Notes under the pieces: model-generated
Seen by the model: the letters and a program-made list of their open reading frames with translations, nothing else
Databases searched by the model: none
What the model was told of the DNA's origin: nothing
Assembly: GCA_045105115.1 (NCBI GenBank)
Contig: JBGCDE010000056.1
Location: 1 to 64,000, forward strand
Length of the DNA stretch: 64,000 nucleotides
Source of the DNA: JAUIET01 sp045105115
GTDB taxonomy: Bacteria; Pseudomonadota; Gammaproteobacteria; Pseudomonadales; JAUIET01
Direction: 5' to 3'
Part shown: one piece after another, positions 45,089 to 54,096 of the stretch
Layout of the letters: each line of letters begins with the position of its first letter
How positions within the stretch are numbered: the first letter of the stretch is position 1
Position numbers and translations under genes: made by a program

Positions 45089-46252
45089 ATGAGTATTTTC
45101 TACGTCACGCCAGTAAGCACTGGTGACTATCGCAAACGTGCGAAACGCAAACTGCCGCGATTTTTGTTTGATTATATCGACGGGGCAGCCAATGCCGAAG
45201 TAACACTAGGGAAAAACACGTCTGACTTTAACCATTGGCAGTTGCGACAAAGAGTGATGCGCAATGTTGATTCCATCAGCACGCAAACAAGGTTGATGGG
45301 CCAAGATTGCAGTATGCCGCTGGCCTTAGCACCAATTGGTATGGCTGGCATGATGGCACGACGCGGCGAAACAAGTGCGGCAAGTGCAGCCAAAAACAAA
45401 CAAGTACCTTTTGCGGCTTCCACTTTGAGCATTTGTCCCATCGAGGAAATACAGCAATCGGTCAACGCGCCCTTCTGGTTTCAACTCTATATGTTGCGAG
45501 ACCGCGATTTGGTGTTGAAACTGATGCAAAGAGCGAAACAAGCTCAGTGCAATACACTTGTTTTTACCGTAGACCTTCCAGTAACAGGCGCGCGATTGCG
45601 CGATTTCAAAAACGGCATGATCGGTGGAGGCGCGGCTGGGAAACTGTCGCAGGCTGCACAGATTGCCTGCAGCCCACAGTGGCTCATTGATGTAGCTCTA
45701 CAAGGCAAGCCGCTGACCTTTGGTAACTTCAGTGAGGTAATGGAGGACATAGCTAAGCTAACATCCTATAAGGCATTTATTGATGCGCAATTCGATCCAA
45801 GCGTTACCTGGAAAGACATTGCCTGGATACGCGAGCAGTGGCACGGCAAGCTCGTCATCAAAGGTGTAATGGAAGTAGACGATGCAAAAGCCGCAATAGA
45901 TGCAGGTGCTGACGGCATTGTCGTATCAAACCATGGCGGTCGACAACTCGATGGTATCGCCTCCAGCATCAGCAAACTTAAGCCAATCAGCGACGCGGTA
46001 GGTGATACGACGGAAGTGCTTGTAGACAGCGGTATACGCAACGGAATTGATGTACTGAAAGCCCTGGCTTTAGGCGCCGATGGCGCTTTGATCGGCCGAG
46101 CATGGATCTACGCCGTGGCAGCCGGTGGTCAGCCTGCTTTAGAGAACCTGCTGGATTCACTTCAAAATGAAATCGCAACCGGCATGGCTCTGATGGGCGT
46201 TAATTCAATTGAAGAAATTAACGCTGATCTTATCGAATCAATCTCGCTCTAA
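45089..46252 (+). CDS. FMN-dependent alpha-hydroxy acid dehydrogenase
   Basis: This 387-residue TIM-barrel flavoprotein has the catalytic His282 and Arg285 in SNHGGRQLDG, the FMN-phosphate region (GADGALIGRAW) and an N-terminal FDYIDGAAN. Lactate, mandelate and glycolate oxidising enzymes share this fold (LldD, MdlB). The neighbouring decarboxylase makes an MdlB/MdlC-type pair plausible. Its stop overlaps the convergent DUF3604 stop by 4 bp. Confidence 0.88.
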   Translation: MSIFYVTPVSTGDYRKRAKRKLPRFLFDYIDGAANAEVTLGKNTSDFNHWQLRQRVMRNVDSISTQTRLMGQDCSMPLALAPIGMAGMMARRGETSAASAAKNKQVPFAASTLSICPIEEIQQSVNAPFWFQLYMLRDRDLVLKLMQRAKQAQCNTLVFTVDLPVTGARLRDFKNGMIGGGAAGKLSQAAQIACSPQWLIDVALQGKPLTFGNFSEVMEDIAKLTSYKAFIDAQFDPSVTWKDIAWIREQWHGKLVIKGVMEVDDAKAAIDAGADGIVVSNHGGRQLDGIASSISKLKPISDAVGDTTEVLVDSGIRNGIDVLKALALGADGALIGRAWIYAVAAGGQPALENLLDSLQNEIATGMALMGVNSIEEINADLIESISL

Positions 46253-48072
46253 GGTTGATACCAAATGGGCGAGGTATAGGCTCGCTCTTGAGTAATCATT
46301 GGCACTTCATCAGACATCTCAACATCAAAACGCACCGCGTCATAGGCCGTCCAGCGTGGTGTTGGTATTTCCAGAACTCGCACATAGTAGAACGCTGATT
46401 GCTCAGGGTTGAATTCGGGGTCTTGCCATTCGCGGTTCAATTGCGTTGCGCCAATGGTATTGCTGTAGGTCGCGTTACTTAGATCAACTGTGTTTCCAAC
46501 CGCGGGAAGTTTGCCTTTGCGATTGATTTTTCGATCACCAGACCATGCCACGTTAAACACTTTTTCCTGCGCATCACCGTTTCTATCTAACCACCCTTTA
46601 ACAAGCTGGATTCTATCCAGATTAGCGCCAATCGGGTCTTTAAGTGCGCTGATAACAAAGGTTGGTGCTGTATTAGCTGAGGCCTTCAGTTCACCGCCCA
46701 TAGGCACGTTCTGATCAGCAAGTTTTGCATCAAAACGCACAGTCATACGCGGGCCTGTTGTTGCATAGGTTTCGCGACGCATCATCGCGTCAAATATTGC
46801 TTCGCGAGTGTTTTCTTCAGCCCAAACCGCAGCGTATCCTGAGGCGGCCATTTGCCAACCAAAGGTAATAGAGCCATTTACGTTGGCCAGATGACCCATG
46901 GCACGCTGGGCGCTCGGTTCCATATAACTCATCTTGCCGAAAAAATTATCTTCTTCACCAGTGGCTAACCCTGTGTGACTGTCGGTCGAACCAATCATGC
47001 CGAACTGATACGGATTGGTGCCAAGTTCTTGCTGACGCTGCAAGCCCATTTTCAAAGCCTCTCTGGCATATTCATACGCCAACATATCCTTCGTTTTTTT
47101 GACTCCTCTAAAATTCGCTCTGTCCCAAGTTTCGTAGTCTGCAAATTCGTCGTTCTTTGAAATAAAAGGATGAGTCTCTCCGTCACCTTTTATCTGCGTT
47201 ACTTCGTACAAAGGCTCCCAGCGTGCGCGCGCTTCTACGTATTCCTTGCTAAGCGCCTTGCCGGTTCTTGGGTTGATTTCAGGAAACATTATCCCGTTAC
47301 TGATATTGCCGTTGTGCGCCAATGCCAAAACCTGACCGCCCGTACTGCGCTCATAGGCAGCCATCCAGTTCCACAAGTCTTCGGGGTAACTGCTGTCTCT
47401 GGTTGTATACGGCAGTACACCATTGGCCTTATCCGCACCGTCCCGGTAGAGAATATTCCGATGCAAGTTGTTTCCGTTTTCTGACGACGTCCACTCGTAA
47501 CCAATAACCGTGGTAAATTGGCCGGGTTGATTAAACGCATCGGCCGTTGTCAGATAATCACTCCAGACTTTTCCGAAGAACTCCTGATCAAAAAGAATAT
47601 CCGGTGCCGATCCATCAGTTAATGCAGTCATCACTTCCATGCGCGTCGCAAGCTGCTTATCACTACTGTCGTTGTTGAGGCGGCGATTCCAGTCTTTGAT
47701 CTTCTCATCAAGCATAAAATCCTTTCTGCCAGCGATAATCTCCGACATCGTGCCCATCGCATCAGAATGATCCGAGACCACCAGAAAATCCAGCGGCCTA
47801 GATAGCTTCACCTTAAGCCCATGAGTTGACGTCACTTGATCGCCACGCGCAAAGCGGTATGCCGTCGCCTGATCAAGTTCAACGCCGAAGGCTCTGGCAT
47901 CCAACGACAAGGTTGTATGCAAATGCGTATCGCCCCACAACACTTGTTTGTCGCCGATACCAGAAGCATAAGGCGAAAAATTTGTTGCGGGCGGCTCAGC
48001 CAGTGCCAGCGTCGATACGCCTAGTAAACCGCTTGTTAGTATTCGACACGCAAATGACGATAGTGATCGCAT
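46249..48072 (-). CDS. DUF3604 domain-containing exported protein
   Basis: The ATG at 48072 has AGGTGA about 5 nt upstream, overlapping the stop of the PQQ gene; a GTG at 48081 is the alternative. The 607-residue product has a signal peptide (ILTSGLLGVSTLALA) and a PHP-like metal motif (WGDTHLHTTLS, VSDHSDAMG, GSTDSHTGL). DUF3604 proteins are predicted phosphoesterase-like enzymes of unknown substrate. It is translationally close to the upstream PQQ dehydrogenase gene (9-bp spacing), hence probably co-expressed. Confidence 0.85.
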   Translation of the reverse strand: MRSLSSFACRILTSGLLGVSTLALAEPPATNFSPYASGIGDKQVLWGDTHLHTTLSLDARAFGVELDQATAYRFARGDQVTSTHGLKVKLSRPLDFLVVSDHSDAMGTMSEIIAGRKDFMLDEKIKDWNRRLNNDSSDKQLATRMEVMTALTDGSAPDILFDQEFFGKVWSDYLTTADAFNQPGQFTTVIGYEWTSSENGNNLHRNILYRDGADKANGVLPYTTRDSSYPEDLWNWMAAYERSTGGQVLALAHNGNISNGIMFPEINPRTGKALSKEYVEARARWEPLYEVTQIKGDGETHPFISKNDEFADYETWDRANFRGVKKTKDMLAYEYAREALKMGLQRQQELGTNPYQFGMIGSTDSHTGLATGEEDNFFGKMSYMEPSAQRAMGHLANVNGSITFGWQMAASGYAAVWAEENTREAIFDAMMRRETYATTGPRMTVRFDAKLADQNVPMGGELKASANTAPTFVISALKDPIGANLDRIQLVKGWLDRNGDAQEKVFNVAWSGDRKINRKGKLPAVGNTVDLSNATYSNTIGATQLNREWQDPEFNPEQSAFYYVRVLEIPTPRWTAYDAVRFDVEMSDEVPMITQERAYTSPIWYQP

Positions 48073-48081
48073 AAAATTCAC

Positions 48082-50193
48082 CTATTGTTTTTCTTGGTAA
48101 AGACGATCCGCTGCCGCAAGAACGTATTGACGTACGGCTTCAGCGTCGTCCGTGGAGATGTATTCTTTAAAGCCAACCATCCCAAGCTGACTCAATACAC
48201 CCTCGAGAACAATGTCATTCCATACAGTGTGAATACCTTCACCTGAATAACGCAGATCAGGTGTGATACCACCAGTGCGCAAGCCATCACCATGACAATA
48301 AGCGCAATGGCGCTGATAAATAACCTGACCGTGTGACACAGTTTCCGCGTTAGCAGTCACAGCCTCAGGCTTCGTTAACTCGCGCTCTGCGATCACTTTC
48401 GGTTCAGGCAACTCATGCGTACCACCGAGCTTATAAACCAACACGCGGGAACGATTGGGTATTTTCCAATGATGGGCAATGGCGCCACCTTGTGCGGCAA
48501 AACCACCACCAAAGCCAACCGCAACAGCAATGTATTGCACACCGTCTACCGCGTAACTGATCGGTGCAGCCATGGCGCCGGTTTGTGTATAGTGCGACCA
48601 AAGCTCAGCGCCATTTTCTGCGTCATGCGCTGTCAGATTGCCATGCTTGCCCGGCTGGAAAACCAGCATACCCGCGGTACTCAGTGTGCCACCCAAAGTC
48701 GGCCGCTCTGGCTCCTGCACCCAGACCTTTTGCTGTTTTATCGGGTCCCAGGCTAGTAACTGGCCATTGAACTGTTGATCAAGTACCGCATCTATTTGCT
48801 CTGATGGAATCGGCGGCGGCGCCATGCCCATATTATTGAAGCCCAGATTCCACAGACCTTGGCCCGGCTTGGAATCGATGTCGTCAGTGGCTTCCAGATA
48901 CGCTGATGGAAAGCGCATAGTGGGTATGTAGACCAGACCTGTATCGGGGTTATACGACATAGGCGGCCAGTTGTGCCCGCCCCCCATTGCAGGGACTACC
49001 TGCTTCTTGCCATCAAATACGCGCGAACCTTCTGTTTCCACAGGCCTGCCGGTTTCCATGTCAACATGGCTTGCCCAACTGACCTCGGTAAACTTCTCAG
49101 CCGATATCAATTCGCCAGTAACCCTGTCCAGCACATAGAAGAAGCCATTCTTGGGCGCTTGCATTAACACTTTGCGCTGCTTGCCATCAATTTCCAGATC
49201 AGCCAGCATAATGTGCTGGGTAGCGGTGAAGTCCCAGGTCTCTCCGGGTGTCGTTTGGTAATGCCAAACGTATTCGCCACTATCAGCGCTGAGTGCAACT
49301 ATCGAAGAAAGGAATAGATTGTCACCACCTTCCGGGCTGCGAACGCGTTGATTCCAGGGCGAACCATTGCCCACTCCTATGTACACCAGATTAAGCTCTG
49401 GCTCGTACACAATGGCGTCCCAAACGGTGCCGCCACCTCCCCATTTCCACCACTCACCATTCCAGGTAGCTGCAGCTTCTTTCATGGCCTCATTTTCAAA
49501 ACCATCGGCTGGGTTACCTGGCACCGTGAAGAATCGCCAAACTTGCTTACCCGTCTCGATGTCGTAGGCCGTGACATAACCACGCACACCCAACTCGGCA
49601 CCACCATTGCCGATGATAACTTTGTCACCGGCAATACGCGGCGCACCTGTAATGGTGTACGACTGCTCGCGATCCGTTGTTTGCACGTCCCAGGCTACAC
49701 TGCCGTCATTGCTGTTCAATGCAATCAGTCGACCGTCATAGGCTCCCACAATGACTTTGCCATTTGCGTACGCAACCCCACGATTCACGGCATCGCAACA
49801 ACCTTTTGCCAAAAAAGCCTTATCAACTTTGGGGTCATAAGACCACTTAAGGGTTCCGTCAGTGGCATTCAATGCATACACAATAGACCAGCTACCGCTG
49901 ACAAACATGGTTCCATCAATCACCAGAGGTGTTGCTTCAACGCCGCGACGCGTAAACATATCAAACGACCAATGCAGGCCAAGGTCTTTGACATTGTCGC
50001 GAGTTACTTGATCCAGTGATGAATGCCGCTGCTCGCCCCAATCATTGCCGTGCAGCGACCAGTCCACACTGGAATTTGCGCCAGCTATCGACTTGGGCGC
50101 CGGCCTGGCTTCCGGATTTATCGGGTCTTCATTCTTGCTTGCGCCGCACGCACAAAGCGCTAAAAGCAAAACAGCAATAGCTATTTGCCGCAT
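48082..50193 (-). CDS. PQQ-dependent quinohemoprotein alcohol dehydrogenase (lipoprotein)
   Basis: The 703-residue protein starts with a lipobox (LLLALCACGASK). An eight-bladed propeller with tryptophan docking motifs carries the adjacent Cys132-Cys133 (GCCD) that sits over PQQ. A C-terminal cytochrome c domain has CAYCH at 630-634. It should oxidise alcohols in the periplasm and pass electrons via heme to the respiratory chain. PQQ synthesis genes are not in the window. DUF3604 follows directly. Confidence 0.92.
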   Translation of the reverse strand: MRQIAIAVLLLALCACGASKNEDPINPEARPAPKSIAGANSSVDWSLHGNDWGEQRHSSLDQVTRDNVKDLGLHWSFDMFTRRGVEATPLVIDGTMFVSGSWSIVYALNATDGTLKWSYDPKVDKAFLAKGCCDAVNRGVAYANGKVIVGAYDGRLIALNSNDGSVAWDVQTTDREQSYTITGAPRIAGDKVIIGNGGAELGVRGYVTAYDIETGKQVWRFFTVPGNPADGFENEAMKEAAATWNGEWWKWGGGGTVWDAIVYEPELNLVYIGVGNGSPWNQRVRSPEGGDNLFLSSIVALSADSGEYVWHYQTTPGETWDFTATQHIMLADLEIDGKQRKVLMQAPKNGFFYVLDRVTGELISAEKFTEVSWASHVDMETGRPVETEGSRVFDGKKQVVPAMGGGHNWPPMSYNPDTGLVYIPTMRFPSAYLEATDDIDSKPGQGLWNLGFNNMGMAPPPIPSEQIDAVLDQQFNGQLLAWDPIKQQKVWVQEPERPTLGGTLSTAGMLVFQPGKHGNLTAHDAENGAELWSHYTQTGAMAAPISYAVDGVQYIAVAVGFGGGFAAQGGAIAHHWKIPNRSRVLVYKLGGTHELPEPKVIAERELTKPEAVTANAETVSHGQVIYQRHCAYCHGDGLRTGGITPDLRYSGEGIHTVWNDIVLEGVLSQLGMVGFKEYISTDDAEAVRQYVLAAADRLYQEKQ

Positions 50194-50278
50194 ATCGGTC
50201 TCCTGTTATTTTTTTGAAAGCTGCCTATAGACTTGCAACAAATTTACCACACATGCCCCAACAGCACTCTACAAGCTG

Positions 50279-50692
50279 TTAGCTTTGTCGCCCGGAGTAT
50301 TCAAGAATCGCCCATAGAATGTTACGACAACTCAGCTGACCAACCAACTTGCCATTTTTGATTACCGGTCTACGGCGATGTCTGGCGGCAAGCATCGACT
50401 GGGCTACAGCAACGATATCATCATCCGGGCTACAAGACTCGACGTCAGTAGTCATGTAATCGGCCACCAGACCACCGGCTGCCGTACCTTCGTTATAAAC
50501 GTCACCAAGTACCGCCTTTAAGCAATCAAGCTCGGAGATCACGCCCACAACACAACGCTGATCATCAATGACCGTCAAACCGGTAATTCGATGTTCCTGA
50601 ATCAACTGGATGGCTTCATACACCGTCGCATCCGCTCTCACAGTGGCGGGCTTGGTATGCATGCAGTTTTCAATAAGATAGGGGTTAGACAC
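50279..50692 (-). CDS. CBS-domain-pair protein
   Basis: The 137 residues form two CBS motifs (TVYEAIQLIQEHRITGLTVID and DDDIVAVAQSMLAARHRRRPVI) and nothing else. Such proteins bind adenosyl ligands and regulate partners; the partner is not apparent. It is divergent from the SnoaL gene across a spacer with a 14-bp tandem repeat and a hairpin. Confidence 0.88.
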   Translation of the reverse strand: MSNPYLIENCMHTKPATVRADATVYEAIQLIQEHRITGLTVIDDQRCVVGVISELDCLKAVLGDVYNEGTAAGGLVADYMTTDVESCSPDDDIVAVAQSMLAARHRRRPVIKNGKLVGQLSCRNILWAILEYSGRQS

Positions 50693-50714
50693 TGTTACGC
50701 TCCCTTGTTTTGTT

Positions 50715-50748
50715 ACTTAGGTTTCGATACTTAGTTTTCGATACTAAG
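50715..50748. repeat. 14-bp tandem repeat, 2.4 copies, in a divergent spacer
   Basis: ACTTAGGTTTCGAT is followed directly by ACTTAGTTTTCGAT and then ACTAAG. It lies 22 nt upstream of the CBS gene start. Spaced half-sites of this size could bind a regulator of either divergent gene. Confidence 0.6.
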
Positions 50749-50794
50749 ATTGCGGCACCAAGGCAGTGCCATTTACACCGAATATGACATTGAC

Positions 50795-50817
50795 GACAGG
50801 TGCTTGCAACACCTGTC
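50795..50817 (+). other. 8-bp hairpin upstream of the SnoaL-like gene
   Basis: GACAGGTG-cttgcaa-CACCTGTC is a perfect 8-bp dyad, 71 nt before the start at 50888. No U-tract follows. It may be an operator or leader hairpin. Confidence 0.45.
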
Positions 50818-50887
50818 TACTTCGCAATGGACGTGCGGTACACTTCTCGCACAACTGCAGACCTTGAATACCGCCTGGAGCAAGAAA

Positions 50888-51472
50888 ATGTCCAATAACA
50901 CCGACCGTCAGGTTTTAAACAAAGCCAATCTTGGAATAGTCGATGGCCTAGCCCTGCAAGCCTCTGATGGCGGCTTGGACGAGTTGAGAAAGAACATTCA
51001 GCATCTGATGGACATTGAAGCTATCAAGCAACTAAAGCACGCCTACTTTCGGTGTATCGACACGGCTAATCTCGAAGAATTGGCCACATTGTTCCACCCG
51101 GATGTAAAAGTACACTTTATTGGTGGTACCTATGAATGGCAGCTCACGGGCAGTGACGAATACGTCGCGTCTATCGGGCAAAGTTTCAACAAGCGGTCTG
51201 TTGGGCACCACAATGGGCATCAGCCTGAAATACAAGTGTTGAGCGAAACCGAAGCCACAGGAATATGGTATCTAACTGATAATATGTGGGTGATGCAGCA
51301 CAAGGCGTTCACCACAGGTACGGCAATTTATTGGGACAGCTATGTTAAGCAAGATGGCCGTTGGCTGATCAGCGAAACCCGTTATGAACGGCTGTATGAA
51401 TTAAACGAGCAACTTACACAAGACCCTGCTTTTAGCTCTCATTACCTTGGCGCACATGGCGGCGACGCATAA
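50888..51472 (+). CDS. SnoaL/NTF2-like family protein
   Basis: The ATG at 50888 with GGAG 7 nt upstream gives 194 residues; the longer reading from 50750 crosses the hairpin and is rejected. The core (LMDIEAIKQLKHAYFRCIDT, then ATLFHPDVKVHFIGG, YWDSYVKQDGRWLISETRYER) is a SnoaL-like cone fold, used by small isomerases, dehydratases and ring-hydroxylase beta subunits. A Rieske alpha subunit lies 3 kb downstream, but they are not adjacent. Confidence 0.8.
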   Translation: MSNNTDRQVLNKANLGIVDGLALQASDGGLDELRKNIQHLMDIEAIKQLKHAYFRCIDTANLEELATLFHPDVKVHFIGGTYEWQLTGSDEYVASIGQSFNKRSVGHHNGHQPEIQVLSETEATGIWYLTDNMWVMQHKAFTTGTAIYWDSYVKQDGRWLISETRYERLYELNEQLTQDPAFSSHYLGAHGGDA

Positions 51473-51569
51473 GCTTATTTCGACACAGTCTAGCAAACGT
51501 CTTTACGCCTGTTTACTATCCAATAGAGTCGGCCTATTCTGCAAACCTGCAGATTAATATGGCGCGTAA

Positions 51570-52232
51570 ATGGAGTTTCTAAACCGCACTCGCGGTTATA
51601 ACCTGAACGAAATCATGGCGGACAAGTCCGCTCTCACGCGGATCAACCGCATTGTAAAAGTCGCTACAGGTCCCGTGATCATGACCACCAGCGGTGGTGA
51701 GTTTTCAGCGCTAATGCCACATTTGGTGAGACGGGCCAGCGGCAAGGATATTCCGTTGATATTCGTAGATACGCGCCATTACAGCAAACCGACCTACGAT
51801 ATGATCGACTATCTAAAAGCGGAGAACTTTGATGTCAGAACATTTACCGCAGAGTTTAGCCAGGAAGAAATTCTGGAGCAGTACCCGGATTGGTGGAGTG
51901 AAACTGATGAGAACTTCTCCCAAACGATATTTGACGAAGTAGTCAGAAAAATCAAGCACGAACCATTGGAGCGCGCCATTGATGAATTACGCCCGCAAAT
52001 GTGGCTTAGTGGTTTAACCGGGTTCAAAACGGCCGCGCGCGCTAATAAATCCATTATCGAATATAACGCTCGCGAGATTGTGAAACTTCACCCAATAATT
52101 GATTGGGACAAAGACGACGTAGAGGAATACCTCAATTGGCATTCGCTTCCTAAAAATGTACATCACTTCGATATAACGAAGGGTCTTGATCAAAAGAACG
52201 AGTGCGGCATTCACACCACGTTTGGTGAATAG
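51570..52232 (+). CDS. phosphoadenosine-phosphosulfate reductase-like protein
   Basis: The 220-residue protein ends with the catalytic-type ECGIH motif of PAPS reductases, its only cysteine, and has no Cys-Cys pairs for an iron-sulfur cluster. The PP-loop-like segment is ATGPVIMTTSGGEFSALM, and WLSGLTGFKTAARANK replaces the usual WFAGLRREQ-type stretch. It is shorter than CysH (244) and diverged at substrate-contact regions, so sulfate assimilation is likely but not certain. No cysI/J genes are adjacent; the neighbours are SnoaL and SixA genes. Confidence 0.72.
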   Translation: MEFLNRTRGYNLNEIMADKSALTRINRIVKVATGPVIMTTSGGEFSALMPHLVRRASGKDIPLIFVDTRHYSKPTYDMIDYLKAENFDVRTFTAEFSQEEILEQYPDWWSETDENFSQTIFDEVVRKIKHEPLERAIDELRPQMWLSGLTGFKTAARANKSIIEYNAREIVKLHPIIDWDKDDVEEYLNWHSLPKNVHHFDITKGLDQKNECGIHTTFGE

Positions 52233-52248
52233 CCCGCAAACAGGCTGC

Positions 52249-52746
52249 TTAACTCATACCTGGCAGATCTTTAGGCACAATAAAATCCAGTAGTTCGCCG
52301 TTGGTTTCCGAGATGTCTGCCCAAGCATCCATCTCAAAACTGATTCGCGCGTAACCACAAGTGGGCACGTTATCAATTCGCACATTGCTACGTTGATTGC
52401 AAAATTCTGTGATGGCCGGATTGTGTCCTACGAGCAACACCTCATTATAACTGTCTGCCAGTTTCGCAACACACTCCTGCAATGCCCGCCAGTCAAAGGT
52501 ATACATTGACTCTTCGGTAAACCAGTCGCCAAAGTTGATCACATTGGCAACACCCTGAATGGTTTGCTGAGCACGCAGTGCCGGGCTAACAACCACGTAC
52601 TCGAAACTGCAACCGGCTAGCTCAATAGCAGCAGCCATCTGCACACTGGCTTTCTCACCACGTGCATTCAAAGGTCGGTCAATGTCTTCCAGACCACCAG
52701 TAGCCCAGCTGGATTTTGCATGACGCAATAGATTCAGAGTTTTCAT
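52249..52746 (-). CDS. SixA-type histidine phosphatase
   Basis: The 165-residue product, started at the Met before KTLNLLRHAKSSW (an ATG five codons upstream is also possible), has the RHA(K) motif of the branch-1 histidine phosphatase family and the second catalytic His in LLVGHNPAITEF. SixA dephosphorylates histidine phosphotransfer domains such as NPr or ArcB. It is convergent with the PAPS-reductase-like gene, 16 bp apart. Confidence 0.85.
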   Translation of the reverse strand: MKTLNLLRHAKSSWATGGLEDIDRPLNARGEKASVQMAAAIELAGCSFEYVVVSPALRAQQTIQGVANVINFGDWFTEESMYTFDWRALQECVAKLADSYNEVLLVGHNPAITEFCNQRSNVRIDNVPTCGYARISFEMDAWADISETNGELLDFIVPKDLPGMS

Positions 52747-52834
52747 AGCGATAGCACGCATTCGAAGTTTGGAGTGGGTATGCTAATGCTATCATTGCGC
52801 CCCCTCGCACGATAGCTCTAGAAAACTTCTGAAC

Positions 52835-54058
52835 GTGAACTCCGCGCACACCCCTATTTCAAACAAAACTGTCGCCGTTCTAGCGCTACTGATTATGATG
52901 GGAGCAGCCGCTTCGGATGCCATCATTGCCATTATTCCGGCAATAGCTAAAGATGCGGGCGTAGATATTGGGCATGCGCAGCTAATGATTACGCTGTTTA
53001 TTGGCGGCTATTCATTTGGTCAGATTCCCAGCGGCTATCTTGGTGATCGCTTTGGCCGACTTCCAACCTTATACGCGGGCACCATTTTGTTTTGCCTGGC
53101 CAGTTTTCTTTGTTTGCTACTGGATGACTTCTATCAATTGCTGGCAGCTCGCTTCTTGCAGGGCGTTGGCGCATCAACCGGCGCTGTTTTGTCACGCGGT
53201 ATCGCCAGAGATCTGCGCAGCGGCGTAGAGCTTGCGCGACTGTTGGCAATTCTTGGCGTTGCATTGAGCACTACCACGGTTGTAGCACCACTGCTGGGTG
53301 CTTGGGTGGCCAGTTATATTCATTGGAGCTGGCTGTTTGCGTTTTATGTTGCACAAGGTCTTGTTACTCTGGTTTTGTGTTATTTGTGGCTGGAAGAAAC
53401 GCACCCTCGAATTCGAGCAGAAAAATCGAATATCAACGCTGAGCAAATACCGCGTATGCTGCCATTGAAAGAATGCGCACGTTTGTTTTTCGCTAGCAAG
53501 CAGTCCGTTTGGGCAACTGGAATGATGGCGTTTGGGTTTTTTGGCATGATGTCTATCCTCTGCTTGTTTGGCACCATCGTTATTCAATATCACGGTATTG
53601 CGATGAAATACGCTGGTCCCTTACTCAGCCTGGGTATCTTGTTTTTTGTGGCTGGTAACGTATTCAGCCACCGACTGGTCGCCAGAATGGGAAGCTTAAA
53701 GCTGGTGCGGTTTTCGGTGATTCTGTTCTGCGCATCAGCACTGGTGTTTACGGTCAGCTGGTATCTCAGCAGCGAATTGCTCAGCACATTTTGGTTCGCC
53801 TCAGTTTTGTATTTTTTCGGCATTGGACTGCTGTTTCCGAATATCTCCAGCATTGCACTTAACCCATTGCCGGGTGTGGCAGGTTTTGCGTCATCAATAT
53901 TAGGCACAATCCAGACTTTTTTCGCGTTTCTTGCCGCTCTTATAGGCGGCTTGCTGTACAGCGGGGATTTCAGCAACGTGACTTTCGGTGTATTGGTTGC
54001 CGCAATCGCAACACTTGCGCTATACCAAAAGCGCCCCATCATTTCTGATCATTCCTGA
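52835..54058 (+). CDS. MFS transporter, Bcr/CflA drug-resistance subfamily
   Basis: The 407-residue protein has 12 predicted helices and the Bcr/CflA loop motif GYLGDRFGRLP, plus SRGIARD in the fourth helix region. The start is GTG at 52835. Members export drugs or small metabolites by proton antiport. It is divergent from sixA and 38 bp before the Rieske gene, which may be in the same transcript. Confidence 0.88.
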   Translation: MNSAHTPISNKTVAVLALLIMMGAAASDAIIAIIPAIAKDAGVDIGHAQLMITLFIGGYSFGQIPSGYLGDRFGRLPTLYAGTILFCLASFLCLLLDDFYQLLAARFLQGVGASTGAVLSRGIARDLRSGVELARLLAILGVALSTTTVVAPLLGAWVASYIHWSWLFAFYVAQGLVTLVLCYLWLEETHPRIRAEKSNINAEQIPRMLPLKECARLFFASKQSVWATGMMAFGFFGMMSILCLFGTIVIQYHGIAMKYAGPLLSLGILFFVAGNVFSHRLVARMGSLKLVRFSVILFCASALVFTVSWYLSSELLSTFWFASVLYFFGIGLLFPNISSIALNPLPGVAGFASSILGTIQTFFAFLAALIGGLLYSGDFSNVTFGVLVAAIATLALYQKRPIISDHS

Positions 54059-54096
54059 CAGCTGTTGAAAAAGCGCCATGTTGTTACAATAGCCGG

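Noticed and set aside
50750..50887. N-terminal extension of the SnoaL-like gene
   Set aside because: It crosses a perfect hairpin and the ATG at 50888 has a good GGAG site.
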